64,000 nucleotides of DNA from Castellaniella sp040276065 (GTDB lineage Bacteria; Pseudomonadota; Gammaproteobacteria; Burkholderiales; Burkholderiaceae_B), in NCBI RefSeq assembly GCF_040276065.1, contig NZ_JBELOI010000014.1:30237-94236 (forward strand), given 5' to 3'. The notes beneath the pieces were generated by a model. The model saw only the letters and a list, made by a program, of their open reading frames with translations, ran no database searches and was not told where the DNA came from. Each line of letters starts with the position of its first letter. The first letter of the stretch is position 1. The position numbers and the translations under genes are program-made. This document shows, one piece after another, positions 41,635-51,201 of the stretch.

Positions 41635-42678
41635 ATGGGTACAGTCAATCGGCGTTCCGCGCTCAAGGTCCTGGGCGGCGGCGCCCTGGTCGGCGCGGGA
41701 TTGGGGCTCGGCGGCGCGGCCCGCGCACAGGACAAGGTCAAGTGGCGGATGCAGGCCCTCTGGGATGGCGGCACTACACCGCAGAAATTCGAGGAAGTCT
41801 TCGTCAAGCGCGTGGCCGAGTTGACCGGCGGGCAGTTCGAGATTGAATTGTTCGCAGCAGGCCAACTGGTGCCGGCCAACCAGGCTTTCGATGCCGTGCG
41901 CGGCGGCGCCTTCCAGATGATGAAGACCTTCGATGGCTACGAGGCCGGCAAGATTCCGGGCTTTGCCTTCACCAGCACGATTCCCTTCGGCTTCACCGAA
42001 TCCGACCAGTACGAGGCCTGGTTCTACGAGCTGGGCGGCCTGGACCTGGCTCGCAAGGCCTACGCGCCCGCCGGCCTGTACTACATCGCGCCCACGGTGT
42101 ATGGCCCCGAGCCCATCCATTCCAAGGTGCCCATCAAGACCATCGCCGACTTCAACGGCAAGAAGGGCCGCTTCGTCGGCCTGGCCTCGGCGGTGATGGC
42201 CGCCATGGGCGTCGCGGTCACTCCGCTGGCGACGGCCGAGGTCTATACGGCGCTGGACAAGGGCGTGATCGACCTGGCCGACCGCGGCGACCTGACCGCC
42301 AACCAGGAGGCCGGCCTGGGCGAGGTGGCCAAGCACATCGTCATGCCCGGCCCGCACCAGCCGACGACCGCCACCAGCTATGTGGCCAACCAGGCCGCGT
42401 ACTCGGCTCTGCCCGAGACGCACAAGGCGGCGCTGGCCGCAGCAGCGCGCGAGGTGTCCATGGCCTTGCGCCAGCACATCCTCGTGGCCGACGGCAAGGC
42501 GATCGACGCTTTCAAGGCGCAGGGGGTCGAAGTCGTCGCCCTGGATTCGGCTGACGTGGCACAGGGCCGCAAAAAGGCGGTTGAAGTCTGGCGTCAGGCG
42601 ACCAAGGGCGAGGCGCTGGCCACCCAGATTCTGGACAGCCAGATCGCCTTCATGGAAAAGCTCGGCCTGATCGCCTGA
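41635..42678 (+). CDS. TRAP transporter solute-binding protein, DctP family
   Basis: A 347-residue TRAP receptor. The N terminus has a twin-arginine signal (NRRSALKVLGGGALVGAGLG), with probable cleavage after GAARAQ. The DctP core is seen in WRMQALWDGGTTPQKFEEVF and in the ligand-site region KGRFVGLASAVMAAMGV, where an Arg usually binds a carboxylate. GGAG is six bases before the ATG at 41635. The co-encoded HMG-CoA reductase suggests mevalonate or a similar hydroxy-acid as the ligand, but this is inference. Confidence 0.9.
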   Translation: MGTVNRRSALKVLGGGALVGAGLGLGGAARAQDKVKWRMQALWDGGTTPQKFEEVFVKRVAELTGGQFEIELFAAGQLVPANQAFDAVRGGAFQMMKTFDGYEAGKIPGFAFTSTIPFGFTESDQYEAWFYELGGLDLARKAYAPAGLYYIAPTVYGPEPIHSKVPIKTIADFNGKKGRFVGLASAVMAAMGVAVTPLATAEVYTALDKGVIDLADRGDLTANQEAGLGEVAKHIVMPGPHQPTTATSYVANQAAYSALPETHKAALAAAAREVSMALRQHILVADGKAIDAFKAQGVEVVALDSADVAQGRKKAVEVWRQATKGEALATQILDSQIAFMEKLGLIA

Positions 42679-42757
42679 CGCAGTCTCGCTGCCTCCATGA
42701 CCCAGGCGCGGCCCTCCCGGGGCCGCGTCTTCGATCCCTGTCGTCGGGAATTCCACC

Positions 42758-43267
42758 ATGCTGAACCTCGTTCGCGCATACATACGGACCGTCACGGCCG
42801 TCAATAAGTTTCTCTTCATCATCGCGGCCGCACTGATGGCAATCGTCGTGCCCGTCATGATGTTTGAGGTTGTCAGCCGCTATGTCTTTCATGCGCCCAC
42901 GGTCTGGGGCATGGAGCTGGCCGTGCTGTTGTTCGGGCCCTATTTCCTGCTCGGCGGCCCTTACGTCCTGCACCTGGGCGGCCACGTCAACATGGATCTG
43001 TTTCGCAGCCGCATGTCCCCGCGCACCGGCCGCGCCGTGGACATCTTCAACCAGCTGATCATCCTGTTCTTCTGCGCCGTGCTGTTGTATTACGCCGTGC
43101 CGCTCGCCATGCAGGCCATGGCCTATCGGGAAACCACCTTCTCGGCGTGGAACCCGCCGCTGTGGCCCTACAAGCTCGCCGTGCCCGCCTCCTTGCTGCT
43201 GCTGGGGCTGCAGAGCCTGGCCGAATTGGCCTTGCTGTGCCTGGATGGCCAAAAGGAGCCCGCATGA
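42758..43267 (+). CDS. TRAP transporter small permease, DctQ family
   Basis: A 169-residue membrane protein with four predicted helices, of the DctQ family. The segment ALMAIVVPVMMFEVVSRYVF and the following PTVWGMELAVLL are typical. It overlaps the DctM gene by four bases and works with it as the sodium-driven membrane unit. Confidence 0.92.
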   Translation: MLNLVRAYIRTVTAVNKFLFIIAAALMAIVVPVMMFEVVSRYVFHAPTVWGMELAVLLFGPYFLLGGPYVLHLGGHVNMDLFRSRMSPRTGRAVDIFNQLIILFFCAVLLYYAVPLAMQAMAYRETTFSAWNPPLWPYKLAVPASLLLLGLQSLAELALLCLDGQKEPA

Positions 43268-44571
43268 GCCCGAACATGATCCTGCTGCTGATGTTCGGCG
43301 GCCTGACCGCCCTGATGGTGACGGGCCTGCCGATCGCCTTCGTCCTGGGCGGCCTGTCGTTGCTGCTCACCATCACTTTGTGGAATCCGGATTCGATCGT
43401 GATCCTGGTGCTGCAGATCTACGACACCATGCGCTCCGAGGCGTTGCTGGGCGTGCCGCTGTATATCCTGATGGCCGGCATCCTGCAGCGCTCGGGCGTG
43501 ATCGAGGATCTGTACAAGGCGATGGAACTCTGGTTCGGCCGCCTGCGCGGCGGGCTGGCCATCGGCACGGTCGTCATCTGCGTGGTGATGGCGGCGATGA
43601 CGGGGGTCGTGGGCGCGGCGGTGACCGCCATGGGCGTGCTGGCCATGCCCGAGATGCTGCGCCGCAAATATGACCCCTCGCTGGTCACCGGCACGATCTG
43701 TGCGGCCGGCACGCTGGGCATCCTGATTCCGCCCTCGGTCCTGACCATCATCTATGCGGTGACGGCCCAGGTATCGATCGGCAAGATGTTGATTGCCGGC
43801 ATCGTGCCGGGCATTCTCCTGGCAACAATCTACATTGTATATATTTTGTATGTGGCCTATTTCCAGCCCGGCAAGGTGCCGCCGGGCTCGGGCGAGCCCG
43901 TGCCCATGAGCCTGAAACTGCTCAGCCTGCGCGCCGTCGTGATCCCCGCCCTCTTGATCATCCTGATCCTGGGCTCGATCTTCTTCGGCATCGCCACGCC
44001 CACCGAGGCGGCGGCCGTGGGCGTGGTGGGTGCGATCGGCGCCAGCGCCGTGCGCGGCAAGCTGCGCTGGCGCGGGCTGACCGAAGCAGGCTTCGAGACG
44101 CTGAAGGTGACCTCGATGATCCTCTGGATCACGATCGGGGCCAAGGCCTACGTGGCGATCTTCACCGGCCTGGGTGGCGCCGATACCCTGATGAACTTCA
44201 TCCGCGGCCTGGACGTGAACGCCTACATCATCCTGGCGGCGATGATGCTGATCCTGATCTTCCTGGGCACGGCGCTGGACGAGATCGGCATCATCCTGCT
44301 GACCGTCCCGGTGTTCCTGCCCATCGTCAAGGCCCTGGGCTTCGACGAGATCTGGTTCGGCGTGCTCTATGCCATCACCATCCAGGTTGGCTACATCAGC
44401 CCGCCGTTCGGCTACACGCTGTTCTACATGAAGGGCACGCTGCCGCCTGGCATGGGCATGGGCGTGGTGTACCGGGGCATCCTGCCCTACATGGGCCTGC
44501 AGATCATCGCCCTGCTGATCTGCGCCGCCTTCCCGGCCATGGTGACCTGGCTGCCCAGGCTGATGAGCTGA
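43264..44571 (+). CDS. TRAP transporter large permease, DctM family
   Basis: A 435-residue DctM permease with about 12 membrane segments. Family phrases include GVVGAAVTAMGVLAMPEML and GTLGILIPPSVLTIIYAV. The C-terminal half repeats the fold, with FLGTALDEIGIILLTVPVFL and VGYISPPFGYTLFYMKG. It starts inside the DctQ stop (ATGA). The HMG-CoA reductase gene starts 29 bp after it, so all four genes are probably one operon. Confidence 0.93.
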   Translation: MSPNMILLLMFGGLTALMVTGLPIAFVLGGLSLLLTITLWNPDSIVILVLQIYDTMRSEALLGVPLYILMAGILQRSGVIEDLYKAMELWFGRLRGGLAIGTVVICVVMAAMTGVVGAAVTAMGVLAMPEMLRRKYDPSLVTGTICAAGTLGILIPPSVLTIIYAVTAQVSIGKMLIAGIVPGILLATIYIVYILYVAYFQPGKVPPGSGEPVPMSLKLLSLRAVVIPALLIILILGSIFFGIATPTEAAAVGVVGAIGASAVRGKLRWRGLTEAGFETLKVTSMILWITIGAKAYVAIFTGLGGADTLMNFIRGLDVNAYIILAAMMLILIFLGTALDEIGIILLTVPVFLPIVKALGFDEIWFGVLYAITIQVGYISPPFGYTLFYMKGTLPPGMGMGVVYRGILPYMGLQIIALLICAAFPAMVTWLPRLMS

Positions 44572-44600
44572 TCCTTCCGTTTGCTATAGAGGTGCATGTC

Positions 44601-45881
44601 GTGAGTACGAAAACATCGCGGATTTCCGGATTTCACAAACTGAGCGTCCCCGAGCGCGTGGACAAGGTCATGGCGTTCGCCGGCCTGGAGGACGATGGGC
44701 TGCGGGCGCAGTTCCTGGACACCGGCAATCTGCCGGTCGACCTGGCCGACCGCCTGATCGAGAATGCCGTGGGCACCATGAACATCCCGGTCGGCGTGGC
44801 CACCAACCTGCTGATCGATGGCAAGGACTACCTGGTGCCGATGGCGACCGAGGAATCCTCGGTGGTGGCCGCGGTGTGCAATGCGGCGCGCCAATGCTAT
44901 GAATCGGGTGGATTCACGACCTCGATGTCGGGCACTTGCATGATCGCCCAGGTCCAACTGGTCGATGTCCCCGATCCGGCCCACGCGCGCCTGGCGATAC
45001 TCGAGCGCATCGAGGATATCCGCAGCCTGTGCGACGCCTGCGATCCCGTGCTGGTCAAGCTGGGCGGCGGGTTCCGCGACCTGGAGGTGCGGATCGTCGA
45101 CTCGGCGCACGGTCCCATGGTGATTACGCACCTGATCGTGGATACGCGCGACGCGATGGGCGCCAACGCGGTCAACACCATGGCCGAAAAACTCGCGTCG
45201 CACCTCGAGGGCTGGGCTGGCGGGCGCGTGTACCTGCGCATTCTGTCCAATCTTGCGGATCGCCGCCTGGCGCGTGCGCGCTGCGTGTGGAAACTGGACG
45301 CCATCGGTGGCCCCGAGGTGCGCGACGGCATTGTGCGCGCCTACGAATTCGCGCTGATGGATCCCTACCGCGCCGCCACGCACAACAAGGGGATCATGAA
45401 TGGCGTGACCGCGGTGGTGATGGCCACTGGCAACGACACGCGGGCGGTCGAGGCCGGGGCACACGCCTATGCCGCTCGCAAGGGCTGGTACAGCAGCTTG
45501 TCGCAGTGGGAGGTCACTGCCGCCGGCGATCTGGCCGGGTCGCTCGAGATGCCCATGGCGGTCGGTTTGATCGGCGGTGCCACCAAGCTGCATCCCATGG
45601 CCCGGGCGTCATTGCGGGTCATGGACATCCAGTCGGCGCAGCAGCTCGCGCGTGTGATTGCCGCCGTGGGTCTGGCGCAGAATTTCTCGGCCCTGAAGGC
45701 GCTGGCCACCGAGGGGGTGCAAAAGGGACACATGTCTCTGCATTCGCAAAACATCGCATTGATGGCTGGCGCCGTCGGCGACGAGATCAGCATCGTGGCC
45801 CGACGTCTGGTGGAGTTGGGCACGGTGCGTATCGACGTGGCCGAGGACACTTTGCGTGCGCTGCGCGCGCGGGAAGACTAG
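44601..45881 (+). CDS. Degradative (class II) hydroxymethylglutaryl-CoA reductase
   Basis: A 426-residue class II HMG-CoA reductase, which in mevalonate-degrading bacteria oxidises mevalonate to HMG-CoA. Motifs are clear: ENAVGTMNIPVGVATN, the catalytic Glu in MATEESSVVAA, DTRDAMGANAVNT, Lys in NKGIMNG, Asp in ATGNDTRA, and the C-terminal catalytic His in GHMSLHSQNIAL. GTG at 44601 is preferred, as AGAGGT lies eight bases upstream; GTG at 44592 is an alternative. HMG-CoA lyase, the next step, is not in the window. Confidence 0.93.
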   Translation: MSTKTSRISGFHKLSVPERVDKVMAFAGLEDDGLRAQFLDTGNLPVDLADRLIENAVGTMNIPVGVATNLLIDGKDYLVPMATEESSVVAAVCNAARQCYESGGFTTSMSGTCMIAQVQLVDVPDPAHARLAILERIEDIRSLCDACDPVLVKLGGGFRDLEVRIVDSAHGPMVITHLIVDTRDAMGANAVNTMAEKLASHLEGWAGGRVYLRILSNLADRRLARARCVWKLDAIGGPEVRDGIVRAYEFALMDPYRAATHNKGIMNGVTAVVMATGNDTRAVEAGAHAYAARKGWYSSLSQWEVTAAGDLAGSLEMPMAVGLIGGATKLHPMARASLRVMDIQSAQQLARVIAAVGLAQNFSALKALATEGVQKGHMSLHSQNIALMAGAVGDEISIVARRLVELGTVRIDVAEDTLRALRARED

Positions 45882-45917
45882 CGCGGCTCGAATGAAACAG
45901 ACGGCGCCCCCAGCCCC

Positions 45918-46559
45918 TCAGGCTGGTTCCTGATAGGGCTCGAAGCGGCCGGTGCGCGGGTCGCGCATGAATAGCACGCCGGTCGCCACGCCGAAATAAG
46001 CGCCGTGGATGGTCAGCGTCCCGGCTTCGACGCGTTCCCGCACGGCGGGGAAGGTCATGAGGTTGTTCATGCTGTATTCGACCACGCCCCACTCGAGCTG
46101 CCGGATCCACTCGCCGCGATCCGCGCCCTGGGGGCCGACGCGCTCGAGCACGGGGGCGATCTGCGACATCCACTTGCCGATGAAGTCGCGCTTGGACAGC
46201 GGCGCGGCCTGATTGGCGAAGGCGGCGACGCCGCCGCAACTGGCATGTCCGAGGACGACGATGTGTTTGACCTCGAGGGCATTGACACCGAATTCGATCG
46301 CGGCGCTGGTTCCGTGAAAAGATCTCTCGACGTCGGATTCGCACGGCGGTACCACAGCGGCGATGTTGCGGACCACGAACATCTCACCGGGCCCCGCATC
46401 AAAGATCGTTTCCGGCGCGACTCGCGAGTCGCCGCAGCCGATGACCATGATTTCGGGGTGCTGGCCTTGTTCGGCCAGGTCGTGGTAGCGGGCACGCTCG
46501 GTTTGCAGGCGATGGTGCAGGAATGTGGTATAGCCATCGATCAGTCGTTGTGGAAACAC
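45918..46559 (-). CDS. Beta-class carbonic anhydrase
   Basis: A 213-residue beta-carbonic anhydrase that interconverts CO2 and bicarbonate. The zinc site is complete: Cys42, His105 and Cys108, with the Asp44-Arg46 dyad in GCGDSRVAPE and HASCGG. The length is normal for the family. It stands alone on the minus strand, 36 bp from the convergent HMG-CoA reductase stop. Confidence 0.95.
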   Translation of the reverse strand: MFPQRLIDGYTTFLHHRLQTERARYHDLAEQGQHPEIMVIGCGDSRVAPETIFDAGPGEMFVVRNIAAVVPPCESDVERSFHGTSAAIEFGVNALEVKHIVVLGHASCGGVAAFANQAAPLSKRDFIGKWMSQIAPVLERVGPQGADRGEWIRQLEWGVVEYSMNNLMTFPAVRERVEAGTLTIHGAYFGVATGVLFMRDPRTGRFEPYQEPA

Positions 46560-46626
46560 GAGTACCCCTTTGAAGTTGTCAGGTAAGGGATTTTACTCCT
46601 GCCGGCGCTCGCGGCCGGATGGTGCC

Positions 46627-47796
46627 CTAGGGCTTTTCCTTTGGGGTCAGCCGTAGCAAGCCGCCGTCGCGGCCATCCTCGATCACCCAAACCGCGCCGT
46701 CCGGCGCCACCGCCACGTCGCGGATGCGTTCGCCCAGAGACCAGCGGTCGACCTGCCGGGCGCCGCCTTGGCCGTCCATGGCGATGCGCACGAGGCCCTT
46801 GGCCACCAGGCCGCCGATCAAGGCCGAGCCGCGCCATTCGGGGAACAGGTCGCCCTCGTAGAACACCAGCCCCGCTGGTGCGATCACCGGGGTCCAGTAG
46901 AGGACGGCACCGTGGAATTCCGGGCGGGTGTCGTGGTCGGGGATGGGCAGGCCGCTGTAGTGCCTGCCATAGGACACCAGAGGCCAGCCGTAGTTCTGGC
47001 CCGGCTCGATGAGGTTCAGTTCGTCACCGCCGCGCGGACCCATTTCGTGTTCCCAGAGCCTGCCGTCGGGGGCGAAGGCCAGGCCGTAGGGGTTGCGGTG
47101 GCCGGTCGACCAGGTCAGGGCGCGGATGCCGCCGGCGCCCGCCATGGGGTTGTCGGGCGGGACCGAGCCGTCGATGCGCATGCGCAGGATCTTGCCCCGG
47201 GCTTGGTCCGGATCCTGTGCGGTGTCGGAATCCTGGCGCTCGCCGACCGTCAGGAACAGGTGCTGTCGGTCGGGGGCGAATGCGATGTGGGCGCCGGGGT
47301 GGCCTCGGCCGCCTGGAGGCTCTTGGCGCCAGAGGATTTGCAGACCGCGCAGGTGCGCGGTTGGGCCGGAACCCTCGAGGCGCGCGCGGGCCAGCGTGAG
47401 TGCCCCGCCGCCGTGCCCTGGCGCAACGAAAGAGAAGTAGACGAGCGCATCGCGCGCGAAATCCGGCGAGACTGCGATGTCGTGCAAGCCGGTCTGGCCG
47501 CGGTCGTGGACCTCGGGCACGCCTGAGACGGGGTGGACCTCGCCGCCCTGCGTGGCCATGTGCAGGCGGCCCGCTTTTTCCGTGACCAGCAGGCGGCCGT
47601 CGGGCAGGAAGGCGATGGCCCAGGGTCCGTCGAAGGCGGCGACGCGCTGGACCGCGAACGGCGTCTGAGGTCCGGTGGGCAGGTCGCCGGCGTTGGTGGC
47701 GGCGCGGGCCGGCGGCGCCAGCGTCATCGCCGCGGCCAGGCAGGCCAGTGCGGCAAGGCGTCGGCGAGGGGAGGCCGGGATGTGCATGGTATGCAA
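46627..47796 (-). CDS. PQQ-dependent aldose sugar dehydrogenase (soluble GDH/YliI type)
   Basis: A 389-residue periplasmic beta-propeller enzyme of the soluble glucose dehydrogenase-B family. A signal peptide covers about 1-33 and ends near PARAATN. Family phrases include FDGPWAIAFLPDGRLLVTEK, GQTGLHDIAVSPDFA, HPGAHIAFAPD, and RNPYGLAFAPDGRLWEHEMG. It oxidises aldose sugars with PQQ. The start may be 47796 or the second ATG at 47787. No PQQ biosynthesis genes are in the window. Confidence 0.9.
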   Translation of the reverse strand: MHTMHIPASPRRRLAALACLAAAMTLAPPARAATNAGDLPTGPQTPFAVQRVAAFDGPWAIAFLPDGRLLVTEKAGRLHMATQGGEVHPVSGVPEVHDRGQTGLHDIAVSPDFARDALVYFSFVAPGHGGGALTLARARLEGSGPTAHLRGLQILWRQEPPGGRGHPGAHIAFAPDRQHLFLTVGERQDSDTAQDPDQARGKILRMRIDGSVPPDNPMAGAGGIRALTWSTGHRNPYGLAFAPDGRLWEHEMGPRGGDELNLIEPGQNYGWPLVSYGRHYSGLPIPDHDTRPEFHGAVLYWTPVIAPAGLVFYEGDLFPEWRGSALIGGLVAKGLVRIAMDGQGGARQVDRWSLGERIRDVAVAPDGAVWVIEDGRDGGLLRLTPKEKP

Positions 47797-47808
47797 GCCG
47801 AGGGGCGA

Positions 47809-48291
47809 TCAGTCGCGGAAATTCTGGTATTGCAGCGGCAGGTCCACGTCGGCCTTGCGCAGCAGGGCGATGGCCTGCTGCAGGTCGTCGCGTTTCTTGC
47901 CGCTGACCCGCAGCTTGTCGCCGTTGATCTGGGTCTCGACCTTGAGTTTGGCCTGCTTGATCGCAGTGATCAGTTTTTTCGCCGTCGCCTGCTCGATCCC
48001 CTGGCGGATCGTGATCTTTTGGCGGGCGCCGCCGAGGTTTTCGAGAGGATCGGCGAGCTCCATGCAACGCACGTCGATGCCGCGTGCCGATAGCCGCCCG
48101 CGCAGGATGTCGAGCATCTGCTTGAGCTGGAATGCGCTGGGAGCCGATTGCGTCACCAGGAATTCGTCGAGCTCGAACCGGGCGTCCGTGCCCTTGAAGT
48201 CGAAGCGGGTGGCCAGCTCGCGGTTGGCTTGGTCGACTGCGTTGCTCAGCTCGTGTTTGTCGACCTCGGAGACCACGTCGAAACTGGGCAT
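47809..48291 (-). CDS. yajQ: YajQ-family nucleotide-binding protein
   Basis: A 160-residue YajQ protein (MPSFDVVSEVDKHELSNAVD at its start), matching the family end to end, including FDFKGTDARFEL, LKQMLDILRGRLSARGID and the ending LPLQYQNFRD. Some members bind cyclic di-GMP and act with transcription factors. The ATG at 48291 is fixed by the conserved N terminus; a long upstream frame is spurious. GAGG precedes the start. Confidence 0.95.
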   Translation of the reverse strand: MPSFDVVSEVDKHELSNAVDQANRELATRFDFKGTDARFELDEFLVTQSAPSAFQLKQMLDILRGRLSARGIDVRCMELADPLENLGGARQKITIRQGIEQATAKKLITAIKQAKLKVETQINGDKLRVSGKKRDDLQQAIALLRKADVDLPLQYQNFRD

Positions 48292-48347
48292 GCTTGCCTC
48301 CTGCAAAAGAAAAGGAGTGGATGCTCTATTTTGCCTGATCGGGCGCC

Positions 48348-49607
48348 TCAGGGCACGTCGCATCGTGGGCCTGGGGTGGCGTCTTGCAGCGGTTCTGCGC
48401 AGCCTGCCTGCCCGTCGCCCCGGGGCCCGGCCAGGATGGGGCCGGCATGCCACAGGTACAAGGCGAAGGCCGCCGACCACGCCAGGCCCGAGAGGCCGAG
48501 CAGGGGCACGACCCCGGCACCCGCCGCGCCGGTGCCGGCCGCTGCGCGCAGGGCGGCGGCCAGGACCAGGGCGATTGCGGCGATTGGCGCCCAGGGGCGG
48601 CGGTCCAGCCACAGGCCGGCATGGATGCGGCCAGCGATGCACATGATCGCCAGGATGGTCAGGGACATGGCGCCGGCCATCAGCAGATGCCGTCCGGCCG
48701 ACGCGGTGATGGGCAGGCCCAGCCAGGCCAAGCCCATGGCGCCGTAACCCAGGCCGATCAGCCAGTAGCCGCCGTAGAGCATCAGCGTCCAGCGGCGAAA
48801 CAGGGCGCGGCCCACGTGCCAGTCGTTGAGCAGGTTGAACAGGGCGGCAGCGGCCGCCAAGGCCACCCAGGCCGTGACGGGGCCGGGGCCGGACAGGAAT
48901 TCCACGGCGCTCGCCGCGGCGATGCAGAACACCGCGAGCTTGCGGCGCGGCGGCCGGGCAAGGTAGCCCACTTCGCCCTGTGGCGGCTCACTGGGGCGGC
49001 CGGCCTCGATGTGGCCGTTGACCACGTTCATCGATACGCGGCTGCCGGCCATGACGATGAGGATCATGAAGACCCCGACCGCGGCCCGCAGCCATGCCAT
49101 CGCGTCGCCGCCCAGGGCGATCGAGACGTGAAAGCCCGCCTGCAACAGGATCAGCGTGGCCAGGGCGTAGGCGAAGCCGAGATGGCGACGCTGAGGGTCG
49201 CGCCATAGCGCGGGGGCGAGTTGCGCCAGAAGGCTGGTTGAAAATGCAAGATCGCAGGCGGCGGCGGGCCACAAGCCGAGGGAATCCGGCCATCCGGCGG
49301 AGGCCGCGTAGGCCAGGCGTGCGCCCAGCCAGAGCAGTGTCAGCCCGCGCAGCGCGCCCGGCCCGATCGGCGGGCTGCGCGTGAACTCGGGCACGGCGGT
49401 CAGCAGAAAGCCCGCGACCGCGGCCATCCCGAGGCCGTAGATCAGCTCGTGCGCGTGCCAGGCGATGATCCCGCCGGGGGGCTGCCATCCCGGCATGGCG
49501 CCCAGGAGCATCAGCAGCCATGCGGGCATCAGCAGGATGCCGCCGGCGGCGACCAGCAGGAAGAAGGGCCGGAAGCCGCACAGGAAGACCGGATGGCTCG
49601 CCCTCAT
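48348..49607 (-). CDS. NnrS family membrane protein
   Basis: A 419-residue NnrS-family protein with about 12 membrane helices, a haem-copper membrane protein linked to nitric oxide tolerance. The opening HPVFLCGFRPFFLLVAAGG, the WHAHELIYGLGMAAVAGFLL motif with its His pair, and GSRVSMNVVNGHI are family hallmarks. The ATG at 49607 overlaps the ATPase stop (ATGA) and is preferred to 49616. Its coupling to an ABC importer suggests that the importer too belongs to the denitrification or NO response. Confidence 0.92.
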   Translation of the reverse strand: MRASHPVFLCGFRPFFLLVAAGGILLMPAWLLMLLGAMPGWQPPGGIIAWHAHELIYGLGMAAVAGFLLTAVPEFTRSPPIGPGALRGLTLLWLGARLAYAASAGWPDSLGLWPAAACDLAFSTSLLAQLAPALWRDPQRRHLGFAYALATLILLQAGFHVSIALGGDAMAWLRAAVGVFMILIVMAGSRVSMNVVNGHIEAGRPSEPPQGEVGYLARPPRRKLAVFCIAAASAVEFLSGPGPVTAWVALAAAAALFNLLNDWHVGRALFRRWTLMLYGGYWLIGLGYGAMGLAWLGLPITASAGRHLLMAGAMSLTILAIMCIAGRIHAGLWLDRRPWAPIAAIALVLAAALRAAAGTGAAGAGVVPLLGLSGLAWSAAFALYLWHAGPILAGPRGDGQAGCAEPLQDATPGPRCDVP

Positions 49608-50389
49608 ATCGCACATCCCGCCGCCGGCGCGTCGACGGCGGAATCGCCGCCGGGCGCCGGATCCAGGCCGAAGCCCAGTCGCACCTCGCGGGCCTGCATC
49701 AGCCTGCCGGTGGTCTGGTACACCCAGGCGTCGTCGCGCAGGGCATGCACCTGGTCCAGGGGCAGCTCGTGGACCACGCGTCCCGGGTCCGCTGCCATCA
49801 TGACGATGCGGTCGGCGAGGCGCACGGCCTCCATCAGGTCGTGGGTGATCATCAGTACGGTCGTGCCGCGCCTGGCGATCTCGCCGCGCAGGTGGCGGTA
49901 GAGGCTGAGCTTCAGGCCCACGTCCAGCGCCGAGAAAGGTTCATCGAGCAGGAGCAGGTCGGGCTCGATCGCCAGGGCGCGTCCCAGGGCCACGCGGCTT
50001 TGCATGCCGCCCGAGAGTTCTTGCGGGAACTTGCGCAGGTCGTCGGCGCCCAGTCCCAGCGTGCGGGCGAGCGCCGCCGCCCGGGCGCGCCGCGCCGAGG
50101 CCGCCATGCCCCGGGCCTTGAGCCCCAGGGCGATATTGTCGATCGCGTTTTTCCAAGGCATCAGGCGCGCTTGTTGAAACATGCAGGCGACGTTGCGGTA
50201 CGGGTTGTCGATCCGGCCCTCCGAGGGCGCCAGCAGGCCCGCCACGAGATGCAGCAGGGTGCTCTTGCCGCAGCCGGAGGGGCCCACCAGCGCCAGTGTC
50301 TGGCCGGCGGGCAGGCGCAAGTCGATGCCGGACAGGACCTCGGTCAGGCCGTAGCGGTGGGTCAGGCGCTCGATGTTGAGCATGCTCAT
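49604..50389 (-). CDS. NitT/TauT-type ABC transporter ATPase
   Basis: A 261-residue ATPase of the nitrate/sulfonate/taurine family. Walker A is GPSGCGKST, the signature is ELSGGMQSRVALGRAL, Walker B is LLLLDEPFSALD and the H-loop is VLMITHDLMEAV. The start MSMLNIERL at 50389 overlaps the permease stop by four bases. It energises the permease encoded upstream. Confidence 0.92.
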   Translation of the reverse strand: MSMLNIERLTHRYGLTEVLSGIDLRLPAGQTLALVGPSGCGKSTLLHLVAGLLAPSEGRIDNPYRNVACMFQQARLMPWKNAIDNIALGLKARGMAASARRARAAALARTLGLGADDLRKFPQELSGGMQSRVALGRALAIEPDLLLLDEPFSALDVGLKLSLYRHLRGEIARRGTTVLMITHDLMEAVRLADRIVMMAADPGRVVHELPLDQVHALRDDAWVYQTTGRLMQAREVRLGFGLDPAPGGDSAVDAPAAGCAI

Positions 50390-51201
50390 GGCACCCTCCA
50401 GCGCTCGACCGTGCGTTTGAGAGGCTCGAGGCACAGGTACTCGAAGGCCAGCAGCAGGCCGAGCACCGCGAGGATCCAGCCCATGGAGGTCGGCGTGTCC
50501 AGTTGCGCGCGCGACACCGCCAGGGCCGCGCCCACGCCATCGGGCGTGGTCAGCAGCTCGGCCATGACCACGACCTTCCAGGAGGCGCCCAAGGCCGTGA
50601 TCCAGGACGGAAACAGGTAGGACGCCATGTGCGGCAGGTACAGGTCGGTGAGTGTCATGCGCCAGGGCAGGCGGTAGGCCCGCGCCATGTCGCGCAGGCT
50701 GCCGTCCAGTGTGCGCGCGCCCTGCAGCGCGCCGACGAAGACCACGGGCAGGCAGGCAACGAATACCGTGAACACCGGGGTGGCGTCGCCCATGCCGAAC
50801 CACAGCATGGCTAGGACCAGCCAGGCGATCGGCGGCATGCCCAGCAGCACCGTCGCCAGCGGGCGCGAGATGATGGCCGCCGTCAGCGAGCGGCCCGCGA
50901 CGACGCCCAGCAGGCTGCCGATGCTCAGCGCCATGCCCAGGCCGGTCAGCGCCCGGCGGGCCGAGATCGTGAGCTCCGGACGGGCGTCGCCCTGGGTGAT
51001 CATGGCGCTCAGACGCTGGACGGTCTCGAGCGGACCGGGCAGGATCAGCGAACCGTAAAGCTGGGCGCCCCATTCCCAGACCGCGCAAAACAGCAGCAGG
51101 CTGGCAACCGCGCCCCAGCCGCTCCAGAGGTAGCCCAGGGCCGCGGCCGCCGCGCGCGGCAGGCGGCCGCGCCGCGCCGGGTCGGTGACTGCCGGGCTCA
51201 A
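50386..51201 (-). CDS. NitT/TauT-type ABC transporter permease (TTG start)
   Basis: A 271-residue permease with about six helices and the family coupling loop DGSLRDMARAYRLPWRMTLT followed by LYLPHMASYLFPSW. The frame is open far upstream, but that part is antisense-like shadow of the binding protein. The best start is a TTG at 51201-51199 that overlaps the binding-protein stop as TTGA, mirroring the ATGA couplings of the rest of the operon. Confidence 0.87.
   Translation of the reverse strand: MSPAVTDPARRGRLPRAAAAALGYLWSGWGAVASLLLFCAVWEWGAQLYGSLILPGPLETVQRLSAMITQGDARPELTISARRALTGLGMALSIGSLLGVVAGRSLTAAIISRPLATVLLGMPPIAWLVLAMLWFGMGDATPVFTVFVACLPVVFVGALQGARTLDGSLRDMARAYRLPWRMTLTDLYLPHMASYLFPSWITALGASWKVVVMAELLTTPDGVGAALAVSRAQLDTPTSMGWILAVLGLLLAFEYLCLEPLKRTVERWRVP

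Noticed and set aside
44592..44600. GTG at 44592 as start of HMG-CoA reductase
   Set aside because: It overlaps the AGAGGT Shine-Dalgarno; the GTG at 44601 has correct spacing.
48292..48642. Long N-terminal extension of YajQ
   Set aside because: Antisense or out-of-frame reading of the NnrS gene; the YajQ family starts at MPSFDVV.
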